Source: Chromatiaceae bacterium (GTDB lineage: Bacteria; Pseudomonadota; Gammaproteobacteria; Chromatiales; Chromatiaceae). From it: DNA of 51,232 nucleotides. Each line of letters begins with the position of its first letter. Position 1 is the stretch's first letter. Positions 7,058 through 16,203 of the stretch are shown piece after piece. Below the pieces are notes generated by a model, which was not told the DNA's origin, made no database searches, and was given only the letters and a program-made list of their open reading frames with translations. The translations under genes and the position numbers were made by a program. Location of the stretch: NCBI GenBank assembly GCA_007693535.1, contig REDK01000176.1, positions 1-51,232 on the forward strand. Direction: 5' to 3'.

Positions 7058-8257
7058 ATGATCTATCCGCTCCGGCGCCACCTCTGGTACCTGCCCCTGC
7101 TCGCCCTCGGTCTGTTGCACGGTTGTGCCAGCGGCCCCGCCGACTACCAGCCCCGCCCATCACAATTCGAGCAATCGGCAGAGTTTCCGCTGCCCGAGGG
7201 GCTGGAGGATGCCGTCGGCTTCTGGCGCAATGTGTTTGCCATCTGGAGCCGTGGCCAGGTCGCCATCCACGACAACCGCCACCTGGGTCTGGTCTACGAG
7301 GTGGCCAACCTCCCCGGCCCGATCGAGGAGAGCTACACCGAGTTACAGCGCGATTTTGTCCGCGCCCGCCGGGAACTCTGGAGCGCGCGGCTGCGGACGC
7401 TGGAACAGAAGTCGCTGCGCAACCAACCGCTCGACCGCAACGAGCGGGAATTGCGGGAGAAGATCAGCGCGCAGGCCGGGCCGACCGCCTTCATCGGCGC
7501 GGCTGAGCGGGTGCGCAGCCAACGCGGGGTGCGCGAGCGCTTCCTGCGCGGCCTCATCGTCAGCGGCCGTTATGACGCCAAGTTTCGCGAGATCTTCCGC
7601 CGCCACGGCCTGCCCGAGGATCTCGCCTTCCTGCCGCACGTGGAGTCCTCGTTTCAGCTCAATGCCCGCTCCAGTGTCGGTGCCTCCGGGGTCTGGCAGT
7701 TCATGCGCGCCACCGCCCGCGACTTCATGCGCGTGGATGGCGTGATCGACGAGCGCCTGGACCCGGTCGTCGCCGCCGATGGCGCCGCCCGTTATCTGAA
7801 GAGCGCCTATGCACGCTTGGGCTCCTGGCCGCTGGCGATCACCAGTTACAACCATGGCGTCGGCGGGATGCAGCGGGCCAGGGCCGCCTATGGGAACGAC
7901 TTCATGCGTATCGTGCGCCATTGGGACGGGCGCCATTTCGGCTTCGCCTCGCGCAACTTCTATGCCGAGTTTGTCGCTGTGCGGCATATCGTGCGCAATG
8001 CCAACCGCTATTTCCCCGGCGTGCGGCTCGACCCGCCGCTCGACGATGTGCCAGTGGTCTTGCGCAGCGACACGATGGCAGCCGACATCGCCCGGCAGTA
8101 CCGGGTCGCGTTGCCGGAGCTGTTTGCCCGCAACCTGGCCTGGCTGGCCCCGATCCGCACCGGGCGGGCACCGGTCCCGGCCGGGACCACGGTCTGGTTG
8201 CCGCGCGGGGCGGCCGGCCAGGATCCATCGGGGCTGCCGCGGGCACGACCGATCTAG
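7058..8257 (+). CDS. mltD: Membrane-bound lytic murein transglycosylase, MltD-like lipoprotein
   Basis: A 399-residue protein with a lipoprotein signal (LALGLLHGC, lipidated Cys near residue 23), so it is probably anchored in the outer membrane. It cuts peptidoglycan glycan strands with formation of anhydromuropeptides. The SLT domain spans about 180-310: the catalytic Glu is in LPHVESSFQLNARS (about residue 196), followed by VGASGVWQFM and, later, AITSYNHGVGGM with NFYAEFVAVRHI. The C-terminal part (about 330-385) resembles a degenerate LysM region (VPAGTTVWLPRG). The start at 7058 gives a normal signal peptide; an upstream ATG at 6979 would add a non-signal extension. It is about 120 bp ahead of dcd but probably unrelated to it. 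Confidence 0.88.
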   Translation: MIYPLRRHLWYLPLLALGLLHGCASGPADYQPRPSQFEQSAEFPLPEGLEDAVGFWRNVFAIWSRGQVAIHDNRHLGLVYEVANLPGPIEESYTELQRDFVRARRELWSARLRTLEQKSLRNQPLDRNERELREKISAQAGPTAFIGAAERVRSQRGVRERFLRGLIVSGRYDAKFREIFRRHGLPEDLAFLPHVESSFQLNARSSVGASGVWQFMRATARDFMRVDGVIDERLDPVVAADGAARYLKSAYARLGSWPLAITSYNHGVGGMQRARAAYGNDFMRIVRHWDGRHFGFASRNFYAEFVAVRHIVRNANRYFPGVRLDPPLDDVPVVLRSDTMAADIARQYRVALPELFARNLAWLAPIRTGRAPVPAGTTVWLPRGAAGQDPSGLPRARPI

Positions 8258-8380
8258 CCCCGCGCGGGCACGCATTGGCGACCGGACCGGCGCCCGCCCC
8301 AGCACCTGTTCCAGCGCCGGGCGGGCGGCACGCGCGCCGGCGCCTTCCTCATCCACTATTGCGTTGCTGCAGGCCTGCCC

Positions 8381-8950
8381 TTGTCCATCAAGTCCGACCG
8401 CTGGATCCGCCGCATGGCCCTGGAACAGCGCATGATCGAGCCCTTCGAGCCCGCGCAGATACGCGCCTCCGCGACCGGCGAGCGGATCATCTCCTACGGC
8501 ACCTCTAGTTACGGCTACGACATCCGCTGTGCCGACGAATTCAAGATCTTCACCAATATCAACTCGGCGGTGGTCGACCCCAAGCGCTTCGACTCCTCCA
8601 GCTTCGTGGACCTGCGCGCCGCCGTCTGCATCATCCCGCCCAATTCCTTTGCCCTCGCCCGCACCATCGAATACTTCCGCATCCCACGCGACGTCCTGAC
8701 CATCTGCCTCGGCAAATCCACCTATGCCCGCTGCGGCATCATCGTCAATGTCACCCCGCTGGAACCCGAATGGGAAGGACATGTGACCCTGGAGTTCTCC
8801 AATACCACGCCGCTGCCGGCCAAGGTCTATGCCAACGAGGGGGTGGCGCAGATCCTGTTTCTGCAGTCCGACGAGACCTGCGAGACCTCTTACCGCGATC
8901 GCGACGGCAAGTATCAGGGGCAGACCGGCGTCACCCTGCCCAAGCCCTGA
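8381..8950 (+). CDS. dcd: dCTP deaminase
   Basis: A 189-residue enzyme that deaminates dCTP to dUTP, feeding dTMP synthesis. Family blocks in order: the N-terminus [20 protein letters not shown], then [42 protein letters not shown], and [18 protein letters not shown] with the catalytic Glu in this block. The C-terminus [15 protein letters not shown] closes over the nucleotide. The start is a TTG at 8381; it is chosen because homologues begin at exactly this residue (M-S-I-K-S-D) and no ATG lies there. Length equals the family norm. It is convergent with the telA gene. Confidence 0.95.
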   Translation: MSIKSDRWIRRMALEQRMIEPFEPAQIRASATGERIISYGTSSYGYDIRCADEFKIFTNINSAVVDPKRFDSSSFVDLRAAVCIIPPNSFALARTIEYFRIPRDVLTICLGKSTYARCGIIVNVTPLEPEWEGHVTLEFSNTTPLPAKVYANEGVAQILFLQSDETCETSYRDRDGKYQGQTGVTLPKP

Positions 8951-8979
8951 CGCCGAATCGCCCCCTGGCGCGCATCGGG

Positions 8980-10137
8980 TCAGTCCGCAGCTGCCCGCGC
9001 GCCTGACGGGCTGGTCGGGGTGGCGCTGGCGGCGCTCAGGGTGCGGCGCAGATCGGCCTCCAGTTGCCTGAGTTCGGCATCCGCTGTCGCCCGGGCGCGT
9101 TTGCCCTCGTCGGCAATCCGCAGCCCCTCTTCGATGGTCTCGATCAGGGTCTGATTGGCTTCGCGGACTGCCTCGATGTCGAACACCCCACGCTCGATCT
9201 GCGCCCGCGCCTCGGCATTGGCGGTCTTGAGGTTCTCGGCGTTGCTGCGCAGCAGTTGGTTGGTGAGATCGGTGGCGGCGCGCACACTCTCGGCGGCGCG
9301 CCCCGAGCGGTAGATAGTCACCGCCTGGGCCAATTGCTGGCGCCACAGCGGAACGGTATTGACCAGGGTGGAGCTGATCTTATTGATCAAACCCTTGTCG
9401 TTCTCCTGCACCAGCCGGATACCGGGCAGCGCCTGCATCGCCACCTGACGGGTCAGGCGGAGATCGTGGAGGCGCCGCTCCAGGTCATCGCGGGCGGCAC
9501 GCAGGTCGCGCAGGCCCTGCGTCTGTACCATGTCGGTCCCAACTGCTACCTGCGCCGCCAGGGCCGGGATGCTGGTCTGATCCAGTTCCGCCAGTTTGGC
9601 CTCACCAGCGGCAATATAGCGCTCCAATTCGCGGAAATAGTCGAGATTGGCGGCATAGAGCCGATCGAGCGCGGTCACATCGGTGAGCAACCTGGTCTTG
9701 TGACGCTCCAGATCCAGCGTGATCCGGTCGATATGGTCACGTACCGCCTCGTATTGTTGGAGAAAACGGGCGATGGGGCGGCCGGCACCAAACAGCCGGC
9801 CGAGCAGGCCACGCCGGGCATTGGGGTCCAGTCCAGCGAGATCGAAGCCACGCAGGGTGCCGACCATCTCGCTCAGGGCCTGACCGGCAGCGCCGCTGTC
9901 TTTGGTGCGCACGCCTTCGAGCATCTGCTCCGAGACCGCAGTCAACTGCTGCTGGGCACGGACACCGAAGTGCAGAATGGACTGGCTGTCAGCGAGGTTC
10001 AGCTCCGCCAGCAGGTCGGCAACCGCGGCGGGGTCGGGCGGCTTGGTCGGCGCATCGGTTGGCCGCGGGACCGACGGGGACGCGCTCAGCGCCCGAGCAC
10101 CGGTGGGCGGCATGGGGACGGACTCGGAATCACTCAT
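8980..10137 (-). CDS. telA: Toxic-anion-resistance (TelA/KlaA family) protein
   Basis: A 385-residue, largely helical soluble protein of the TelA family (PF05816), first linked to tellurite resistance but of unclear biochemical role. Family blocks: SILHFGVRAQQQL with LSEMVGTLRGFDLAGLDP near the N-terminus, RFLQQYEAVRDHIDRI, ELERYIAAGEAKL, VQTQGLRDLRAARDDLERR, and the hallmark SSTLVNTVPLWRQQLAQAV about residues 270-290. A charged coiled coil ends the protein. The start at 10137 is preferred over 10146 for its better ribosome-site spacing. It follows the XpaC-like gene by 84 bp; telA and xpaC homologues are commonly paired, so they probably act together at the envelope. Confidence 0.9.
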   Translation of the reverse strand: MSDSESVPMPPTGARALSASPSVPRPTDAPTKPPDPAAVADLLAELNLADSQSILHFGVRAQQQLTAVSEQMLEGVRTKDSGAAGQALSEMVGTLRGFDLAGLDPNARRGLLGRLFGAGRPIARFLQQYEAVRDHIDRITLDLERHKTRLLTDVTALDRLYAANLDYFRELERYIAAGEAKLAELDQTSIPALAAQVAVGTDMVQTQGLRDLRAARDDLERRLHDLRLTRQVAMQALPGIRLVQENDKGLINKISSTLVNTVPLWRQQLAQAVTIYRSGRAAESVRAATDLTNQLLRSNAENLKTANAEARAQIERGVFDIEAVREANQTLIETIEEGLRIADEGKRARATADAELRQLEADLRRTLSAASATPTSPSGARAAAD

Positions 10138-10221
10138 GCTGGGCATCTCGTTGGCAAGCGCGGTGCCGGTCGGCGGTTGGAGAATCGCTGCCGGTACCGG
10201 CCAGGGCCCGTGCAGGTTGGA

Positions 10222-11157
10222 TCAGCGGATCCCCTCCTGCTCCAATTGCTTTTGCAAGACCTCGATCTGGACATCGAGATCGAGCACATCCGCCGCGCGC
10301 AGGCGTTCGCGCTGCCGGATGAATTGCTCCTCGATACTGACCAGCACCGTGCGAAAGTTCTGTTCCAGTTCCGGCGCGTCGACATGGCGATGGGTGCGCA
10401 CATAGCCGTCGCTGACCTGCTCCGCCCCCTCCAGAAACACCGTCAGGAAGCGCCGCGCCCGCCGCAGGTCGGTCGGTCGCGCGGCGATCTGCTCCAACAT
10501 TCCGCGGCCTTGGGCGGCAATACGCGCCAGGCGCAGGCGCAGTTCGGCATTGTCGATGGCAGCGGCGGCGCGTTCGATGTTGATCAGTCGTCTCTCGGCC
10601 TCGGCCAGGGCGCTGGCCACCTGGCGGGCCTGTTTGTCGTTGCCCGGTAGGCGCTGCCCGGTGAGCATCGGCGCCAGCCCCCAGGTGAGATGGTAACCGA
10701 GCACCGCGAGCAGGCCGAAGACCAGTCCCACCGCGGCCGGCTGCCCGGCACCGAACACTGCCGCAGTCGTGGTGCCGAGACCCAGCGCCAGCGCGGCCAG
10801 ATTGCGTAACGGCACGCGCAACTGGCGCGAGAAGCGCCGCACGCCCCCGCTGCCCCAGTGACCACCTCGGACCTCGCCCGCAGCGGTTCGATCCTGGCGG
10901 GTCAGCCAGGCAGCGCAAGCGATCAGCCCCCACCCTAGGGCATCGCCGAGAAAACCCACCAGGTGGCCCGCGGCCAGCGCGAACAGGGCCGCCGGCACCA
11001 GCGGGGCCGACAGCACCCACAGCAGCAGCATCCGCGGCGGCCGCGGCGGCGTCTCCGGCAGCGGATCGAGGCGCAAATCGCGGCCGCGCAGCCGCGCCAG
11101 CAGGGTCGCCAGGTCGGTGCGCGTCGCGCGCTCCGCAGGACGCTGCAGGCCGGTCAT
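10222..11157 (-). CDS. xpaC: XpaC/YceG-like membrane protein (5-bromo-4-chloroindolyl phosphate hydrolysis family)
   Basis: A 311-residue protein with two hydrophobic segments near the N-terminus (MLLLWVLSAPLVPAALFAL and a second around HLVGFLGDALGWGLI) and a third hydrophobic pair at about residues 130-160. The C-terminal half is helical and soluble, containing RRARRFLTVFLEGAEQV and the block APELEQNFRTVLVSIEEQF, which are XpaC family features. The name is historical; no phosphatase motif is visible. Its ATG overlaps the stop of a 59-residue membrane protein as ATGA, so translation is coupled. With telA it forms a three-gene minus-strand operon. Confidence 0.8.
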   Translation of the reverse strand: MTGLQRPAERATRTDLATLLARLRGRDLRLDPLPETPPRPPRMLLLWVLSAPLVPAALFALAAGHLVGFLGDALGWGLIACAAWLTRQDRTAAGEVRGGHWGSGGVRRFSRQLRVPLRNLAALALGLGTTTAAVFGAGQPAAVGLVFGLLAVLGYHLTWGLAPMLTGQRLPGNDKQARQVASALAEAERRLINIERAAAAIDNAELRLRLARIAAQGRGMLEQIAARPTDLRRARRFLTVFLEGAEQVSDGYVRTHRHVDAPELEQNFRTVLVSIEEQFIRQRERLRAADVLDLDVQIEVLQKQLEQEGIR

Positions 11158-11333
11158 AGCACGAACAGCGACTGGCAGGAGACCAGGCCCACACTGCCGA
11201 CCAGCAGGGCCCAGCCAAGGAAGCGGACACCCAAGCTGCGCCGCACGCGAGCGGGCAGACCGGGGTGATCCGGTGGCACGGCTGGCTGGCCCCGATCGGG
11301 GCCATTCGGGGGGCCGGTTTGCACTGACGACAT
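11154..11333 (-). CDS. Small single-span membrane protein heading the xpaC-telA operon
   Basis: A 59-residue protein starting at 11333 with a GAGG ribosome site about seven bases upstream. The first 30 residues are proline- and glycine-rich (TGPPNGPDRGQPAVPP). A basic stretch RVRRSLGVRF then precedes one transmembrane helix, LGWALLVGSVGLVSC, which contains a cysteine near its end. The basic N-terminal side suggests the N-terminus stays in the cytoplasm. Its stop codon overlaps the start of the XpaC-like gene (ATGA), which supports it as a real coding sequence. I do not recognise a family. It could be a partner of the XpaC/TelA proteins. Confidence 0.7.
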   Translation of the reverse strand: MSSVQTGPPNGPDRGQPAVPPDHPGLPARVRRSLGVRFLGWALLVGSVGLVSCQSLFVL

Positions 11334-11577
11334 GACTGACCTCGGGTCCCTGGGGGATTGGTCGCAACCGGTCGGGACAGGCTGCTGCTAGCCTGTCGAT
11401 ATTAACATCGCGATCGCACTGACAGCGGTTGGTAACTGTCCGACAATGCGCCGGCCCGGGCCGACCGGCACCAGCGCCGCCGGGCCGCACACGCCAGGCG
11501 CAACCGCTTGGCCTGCAAATCACACATCACACTTGCCGCCGGGCACCATCGTCAACCGCTTTCTCGCCACGCCATCC

Positions 11578-14500
11578 ATGCCCGCTCTCGTTCGCTTCAC
11601 CTTGCGTCAGCAGGTGCTGTTCAACCTCGTCTTCGTGCTGTTGATGGTGATCGGTGGCTTTCTCGTCAGCGATATCGCGGTCGAGCGCTATCCGGACGTG
11701 AACTTTGGCCGGGCACTGATTGAGACTTTCTATCCGGGCGCCTCGCCCGAGGATGTCGAGGCCTTAGTCACGCGCAAGCTGGAAGACGCGCTGGAAGGCT
11801 TGCAAGACGTGGAGTTCGTGCAGGCGAGTTCCGTGCGCGAGCGCTCCAGCATCCAGGTGAAATTCATCGATGACAGCGATTACGACCGCCGCTTCGATGA
11901 ACTGCGTTTCCGCATCCTGGGCGCCCTTGGGGAATTGCCAGAGCAGGTCGAACCGCCCACCTTCACGCTGATCGATACCAGCTTCTGGCTGCCGGTGGTC
12001 TCGGTGAATCTGGTCGGCGAGCGGTCCAACCGTGCCCTGCACCTGATCGCCGAAGAGCTGCAACTGGCCCTGCTCGGCATTCATGGGGTGGATCAGGCGA
12101 ATATCGTTGGCACCCAGACCCGCGAATTCCATGTCACCCTCGACCCGGACCGGCTGACCAGCCACGGGGTCACCTTCGATGCCGTCGCTGCCGCCCTGCA
12201 GGACGCCAATCGGGTGATCCCGGCCGGGACCTGGAGCGATGCCTCTGGGGAATTCGTGGTGCGCGTCGATGAGCGCTTTCGCACCCGCGAACAGGTGCTC
12301 GCGACGATCGTCCGCCGGGATGCCGATGGCTCCTTCGTGACCGTTGCCGATCTGCTCGGCAGCGCCATGCTGACCTATCGCGATCCATTCGTGATCAACA
12401 GCGTCGATGGCCGGGACACGGTGGCCATCCAGTTAATCAAGGGCGAGCGCGGCAATGCCCTGGACATTATCGATGCCGCCAACGCGATCATCGCCGAGCG
12501 CGCCGCCATGCTGGCGCGCGAGGGCATCGCGGTGACCCTGATCCAGGACTCCAGCGTTTACATCGCCGATGCCATGGCCACCCTCGGCTGGAACATGATC
12601 CTCGGCATCCTGCTGGTCGGCCTGATCCTGTGGTATTTCCTGGGGCCGCGCAATGCCGGGCTGGTCAGCATCGGCATCCCGTTCGCCTTTCTGACCACCG
12701 CGAGCATGCTGTGGCTGAGCGGCAATTCGCTGAACGAGATTACGCTGTTCGCGTTCGTGCTGGTCTCCGGCATCCTGGTCGACGACGCGATCGTCGTCAC
12801 CGAGAACATCTACCGCCACGTGCAGGCCGGCGAGCCACTGGAAACGGCCATCGTCAACGGGACCAGCGAGGTGATGCTGCCGGTGGTGGCGGCGACTGCG
12901 ACCACCGTGGTCGCGTTCTTGCCGATGCTGATGATGACCGGCGCCACCGGCGAGTTCTTCGCCCTGGTGCCGAAGACGGTCAGCTTCGCGATCATCGCCT
13001 CGTTGTTCGAATGCCTACTGATCCTGCCGCTGCATTACCTGGACTTCGGCCCGCGCCACGCCGCAGCTGACACCCAGCCGCGGCGCGAGCCGCTGGTGCT
13101 GCGTGGGCTGCGGCGCCTGGTGGACTGGGGCCTGACCTATACGCTGCGCTGGCGCTGGACCAGCCTGCTGCTGGTCTGTCTGAGCTTCGCCAGCGCGGTG
13201 GCCATCCTGCTGCTGTCGATCACCGGCAGTCTGCCGTTGATCCGCATCCAATTCTTCCCGGCCGATTACAACCTTTACTATGTCGCCATCGCCGGCCCCC
13301 CGGATACACCGCTGGCAACGATCGACGACAAGGTCCGCAGTATTGCCCGCCGCATCATGGCGGACGGCCCGGGTTATGCGCGCTCGGCCGCGGGCTATGC
13401 CGGCTTCATCGTCACCGAAGATCACGAACGCGAGTATGGTCGCCACCTGGGCAACGTCCTGGTGGCCTTGCCGGTGAAGGCTGAGCGCGCCTTCACTGAT
13501 CCTGCCGCCCATCTCCAACAGATGCGCGAGCGCATGATCGCGGAGTTCGGCCAGGACGAGTTCCAAATCGAGGTACGCGCTGAACACGATGGCCCGCCGG
13601 CGGGCAAGGATGTCAATATCCGCGTGATCGGCAATGACGATACCGCGGTGGCCGGTCTCGCAGATGCGCTGGCCACCGGGCTGCGCGCGCACCCCGGGTT
13701 CGGCGCGGATCTCATGGCGTTCGACGACGGCCGCACGGCGCCTGCCCGGGTGCTGCGACTGGCGGTGGACGCCCGGCGCGCACAGGAGTTGGGGCTGACC
13801 CAGGGCCGGGCAGCGGCGATGGCCGCGGCTGCCCTGGACGGACGTTATATCGGCAACTACCGGGCCAGCGAAGGCGAGGTCGATCTGAAGCTGCGCATCG
13901 ATCCGGCCTGGCTCGCCGACGCCGAGCGCGCCCTCGACCTGCCGGTGCTGGAACATGCCCGCGGACCGGTCCGCCTGGGCGACATCGTCCGCCTGGTGCC
14001 AACGGAGCAACCGAGCGAACTGCACCGCTATCGCGGTCAGCGCAGCCGCACCATCACTGCCAATATCCGCCCCGGCGCGACCACCTCGCCAGCCACCGTA
14101 GTCGCCTGGGCGCGCGCCGAGGCACAGACCCTGGGAGACCGCTATGCCGGCGCCAGCCTGGTCTTCGGCGGCGAGTTCGAGACCACCCAGCGCTCATTCA
14201 ATAGCCTGCTGCAGGCCTTTGGGCTGGCAGTGATGCTGATCTACCTGATCCTGGCCGCCCAGTTTCGCTCCTATGTGCAGCCATTGATCGTGCTCTCGTC
14301 GGTACTCTTTGCCGTGATCGGGGTGGTCTTCGGCAAGCTGTTGACCCAGGCGGTGTTCACCGTCAACAGCTTTGTCGCCGTGGTCGGCGTGACTGGGGTG
14401 GTGGTCAATGGCGCCCTGGTCTTGCTGGACTTCATCAATCGTGCCTATGCCGCGGGTCGCGATCGCCACACCGCGATCCGCCAGGGCTTGGCATTGCGCC

Positions 14501-14766
14501 TGCGGCCGATCTTTCTCACCACCCTGACCACCACGCTGGGGCTGCTCCCGATGGCGCTCGGCATCCCCAGCTATTCCGTCGTCTGGGGCAGCATGGCGAC
14601 CACCTTCGTCACCGGGCTGGCGACCGCCTCGCTGCTGACCCTGTTCGTTGTGCCGGTCGGCTGGGACCTGCTCACCGAGTGGCAGGAGCGGCGCGCTGCC
14701 CGGCGGGTCGCGCCGGTTATTCCCGCCCCCCAGGAGACCAACCACGGCGACCAGCAGCGGCCATGA
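11578..14766 (+). CDS. RND-family inner-membrane efflux pump (AcrB/HAE1 type)
   Basis: A 1062-residue protein with the RND layout: TM1 at the N-terminus (LFNLVFVLLMVIGGFLVS), a periplasmic loop with the Y-P-G-A-S-P-E-D-V-E signature, and TM2-6 around residues 340-510. TM4 carries VSGILVDDAIVVTENIYRH, with the paired aspartates that relay protons. A second large loop and TM8-12 follow (VMLIYLILAAQFRSYVQPL and TTLGLLPMALG). This predicts proton-driven transport, complete in length. The start at 11578 matches the family N-terminus; the upstream in-frame start would add 44 unrelated residues. No membrane-fusion or outer-membrane partner is adjacent, so it must pair with genes elsewhere or work alone. 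Substrate unknown. Confidence 0.9.
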   Translation: MPALVRFTLRQQVLFNLVFVLLMVIGGFLVSDIAVERYPDVNFGRALIETFYPGASPEDVEALVTRKLEDALEGLQDVEFVQASSVRERSSIQVKFIDDSDYDRRFDELRFRILGALGELPEQVEPPTFTLIDTSFWLPVVSVNLVGERSNRALHLIAEELQLALLGIHGVDQANIVGTQTREFHVTLDPDRLTSHGVTFDAVAAALQDANRVIPAGTWSDASGEFVVRVDERFRTREQVLATIVRRDADGSFVTVADLLGSAMLTYRDPFVINSVDGRDTVAIQLIKGERGNALDIIDAANAIIAERAAMLAREGIAVTLIQDSSVYIADAMATLGWNMILGILLVGLILWYFLGPRNAGLVSIGIPFAFLTTASMLWLSGNSLNEITLFAFVLVSGILVDDAIVVTENIYRHVQAGEPLETAIVNGTSEVMLPVVAATATTVVAFLPMLMMTGATGEFFALVPKTVSFAIIASLFECLLILPLHYLDFGPRHAAADTQPRREPLVLRGLRRLVDWGLTYTLRWRWTSLLLVCLSFASAVAILLLSITGSLPLIRIQFFPADYNLYYVAIAGPPDTPLATIDDKVRSIARRIMADGPGYARSAAGYAGFIVTEDHEREYGRHLGNVLVALPVKAERAFTDPAAHLQQMRERMIAEFGQDEFQIEVRAEHDGPPAGKDVNIRVIGNDDTAVAGLADALATGLRAHPGFGADLMAFDDGRTAPARVLRLAVDARRAQELGLTQGRAAAMAAAALDGRYIGNYRASEGEVDLKLRIDPAWLADAERALDLPVLEHARGPVRLGDIVRLVPTEQPSELHRYRGQRSRTITANIRPGATTSPATVVAWARAEAQTLGDRYAGASLVFGGEFETTQRSFNSLLQAFGLAVMLIYLILAAQFRSYVQPLIVLSSVLFAVIGVVFGKLLTQAVFTVNSFVAVVGVTGVVVNGALVLLDFINRAYAAGRDRHTAIRQGLALRLRPIFLTTLTTTLGLLPMALGIPSYSVVWGSMATTFVTGLATASLLTLFVVPVGWDLLTEWQERRAARRVAPVIPAPQETNHGDQQRP

Positions 14767-15295
14767 GCAGTCCCGCCGCCCGCATCAGCCGGCTCCGATG
14801 CAACACCCGAGCGGCGGCGCCTGGCACGCCGATGCGTCGGGGACAGTGCCCATGCCCATGCCCATGACCGCGCGACCGACCTGCCCGAGGTCACAGCGCT
14901 GGTCACAGCAATGGTCAGCGGGCCTGGACGATGGCGGTCCCCCGATGACAGCTCATCCGACGCACTCGCAGTGGTATCCGGCGCCGTCTTGTAAAGGTTT
15001 GACGACGCAAGCTACCATGCTTGGCTTACAGGCAAAGTACCAGTGATCATCTCGGCGCCGGTCAGCGCCGGTCAGCGCGGGCGCAGCACCAGGTAGTCGC
15101 GCGGCACCCCTGCACCGAGCCGCTGCGACCAGGCAGCAGCCGGTCGCCAGGCGGCGACCTCCGGGCACTGCTTCTGAGAACTGGTTCTGAGAACTGGTTG
15201 CAACCGCGCCAATACCAGCCCTGCCTGCCCCAGCCCTGTCGTTGGGTTAGTCCCAAGCCACCTTCCACACAGCATCCACGCGGAGTCGCAACGGC
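14767..15295. other. Gene-free stretch ahead of dapA
   Basis: About 530 bp with no recognisable protein or RNA gene. It contains a perfect 13-bp tandem duplication at 15172-15197 and a repeated GCCCAT triplet near 14849. The dapA promoter should lie here, but no clear consensus is seen. Confidence 0.4.
15172..15197. repeat. Perfect 13-bp tandem duplication
   Basis: TTCTGAGAACTGG occurs twice without a gap. It lies about 100 bp upstream of dapA. Function unknown; it may be a simple slippage duplication. Confidence 0.7.
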
Positions 15296-16171
15296 ATGAT
15301 TCGAGGCAGCATCGTCGCATTGGTCACCCCGATGGACCCGACCGGCGCGGTGGATGACCAGGCGCTGGCGCGACTGGTGGAATGGCACATCGAGGCTGGC
15401 ACCACGGCCATCGTCGCGGTCGGCACCACCGGCGAATCGGCCACCCTCGATGAGGCCGAGCACTGCGCCGTCATTGCCCGCATCGTTGAACTGGTGGCCG
15501 GGCGCATCCCGGTGATCGGCGGCACTGGCGCCAACTCTACTACCGAGGCGATCCGCCTGACCCGCTGTGCCGCCGATGCTGGCGCCGACGCGGCATTGCT
15601 GGTCACCCCCTACTACAACAAGCCGACCCAGGCCGGTCTGATCGCCCATCACAGCGCGGTCGCCGCCGCGGTGGCAATCCCGCAGATCCTCTACAATGTC
15701 CCTGGACGCACCGCCTGCGACATGCGCCCGGAGACGGTCGCCGAACTGGCCCGAGTCGACAACATCGTCGGCGTCAAGGAGGCCACCGGCGACCTGGCAC
15801 GGGTCGAGCAAATGCGCACCCTGTGTGGCGCCGACTTTGCGCTCTACAGCGGCGACGATGCGACCGGCTGCGAATTCATGCTGCGCGGCGGCGATGGGGT
15901 GATCTCAGTCACGGCCAATGTGGCGCCGCACGCCATGGCGGCCCTGTGCCGGGCGGCCCTGGCCGGAGAGCAGAGTGTGGCAACCGACCTTGATGCGCGC
16001 CTGGCGCACCTACATCGCCACCTGTTCGCCGAATCTAATCCGATCCCGGTCAAATGGGCGCTGGCCGAGATGGGTCTGATGCAGACCGGCATCCGCCTCC
16101 CCCTGACCTGGCTAGCGCCGGACTGCCACGCCCGCGTGCGGCAGGCCTTGGTGGATGCCGGCGTGCTGTAA
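15296..16171 (+). CDS. dapA: 4-hydroxy-tetrahydrodipicolinate synthase
   Basis: A 291-residue class I aldolase that condenses pyruvate with aspartate semialdehyde, the first committed step to diaminopimelate and lysine. Diagnostic blocks: [10 protein letters not shown] at the N-terminus, [13 protein letters not shown] with the catalytic threonines, the signature [25 protein letters not shown] with the catalytic tyrosine, [10 protein letters not shown] with the arginine that binds substrate, and [10 protein letters not shown] with the Schiff-base lysine (about residue 161). Full length. The stop overlaps an ATG of the downstream bamC frame (TAATG), so dapA-bamC is an operon, the usual gammaproteobacterial arrangement. 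Confidence 0.97.
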   Translation: MIRGSIVALVTPMDPTGAVDDQALARLVEWHIEAGTTAIVAVGTTGESATLDEAEHCAVIARIVELVAGRIPVIGGTGANSTTEAIRLTRCAADAGADAALLVTPYYNKPTQAGLIAHHSAVAAAVAIPQILYNVPGRTACDMRPETVAELARVDNIVGVKEATGDLARVEQMRTLCGADFALYSGDDATGCEFMLRGGDGVISVTANVAPHAMAALCRAALAGEQSVATDLDARLAHLHRHLFAESNPIPVKWALAEMGLMQTGIRLPLTWLAPDCHARVRQALVDAGVL

Positions 16172-16203
16172 TGCCGCCATTACCGGTGGCGGGAAATCTT
16201 AAA

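Noticed and set aside
7343-9346. Minus-strand open frame of 667 codons antisense to the transglycosylase and dcd
   Set aside because: It is a shadow of two clearly real genes; the protein has no motifs.
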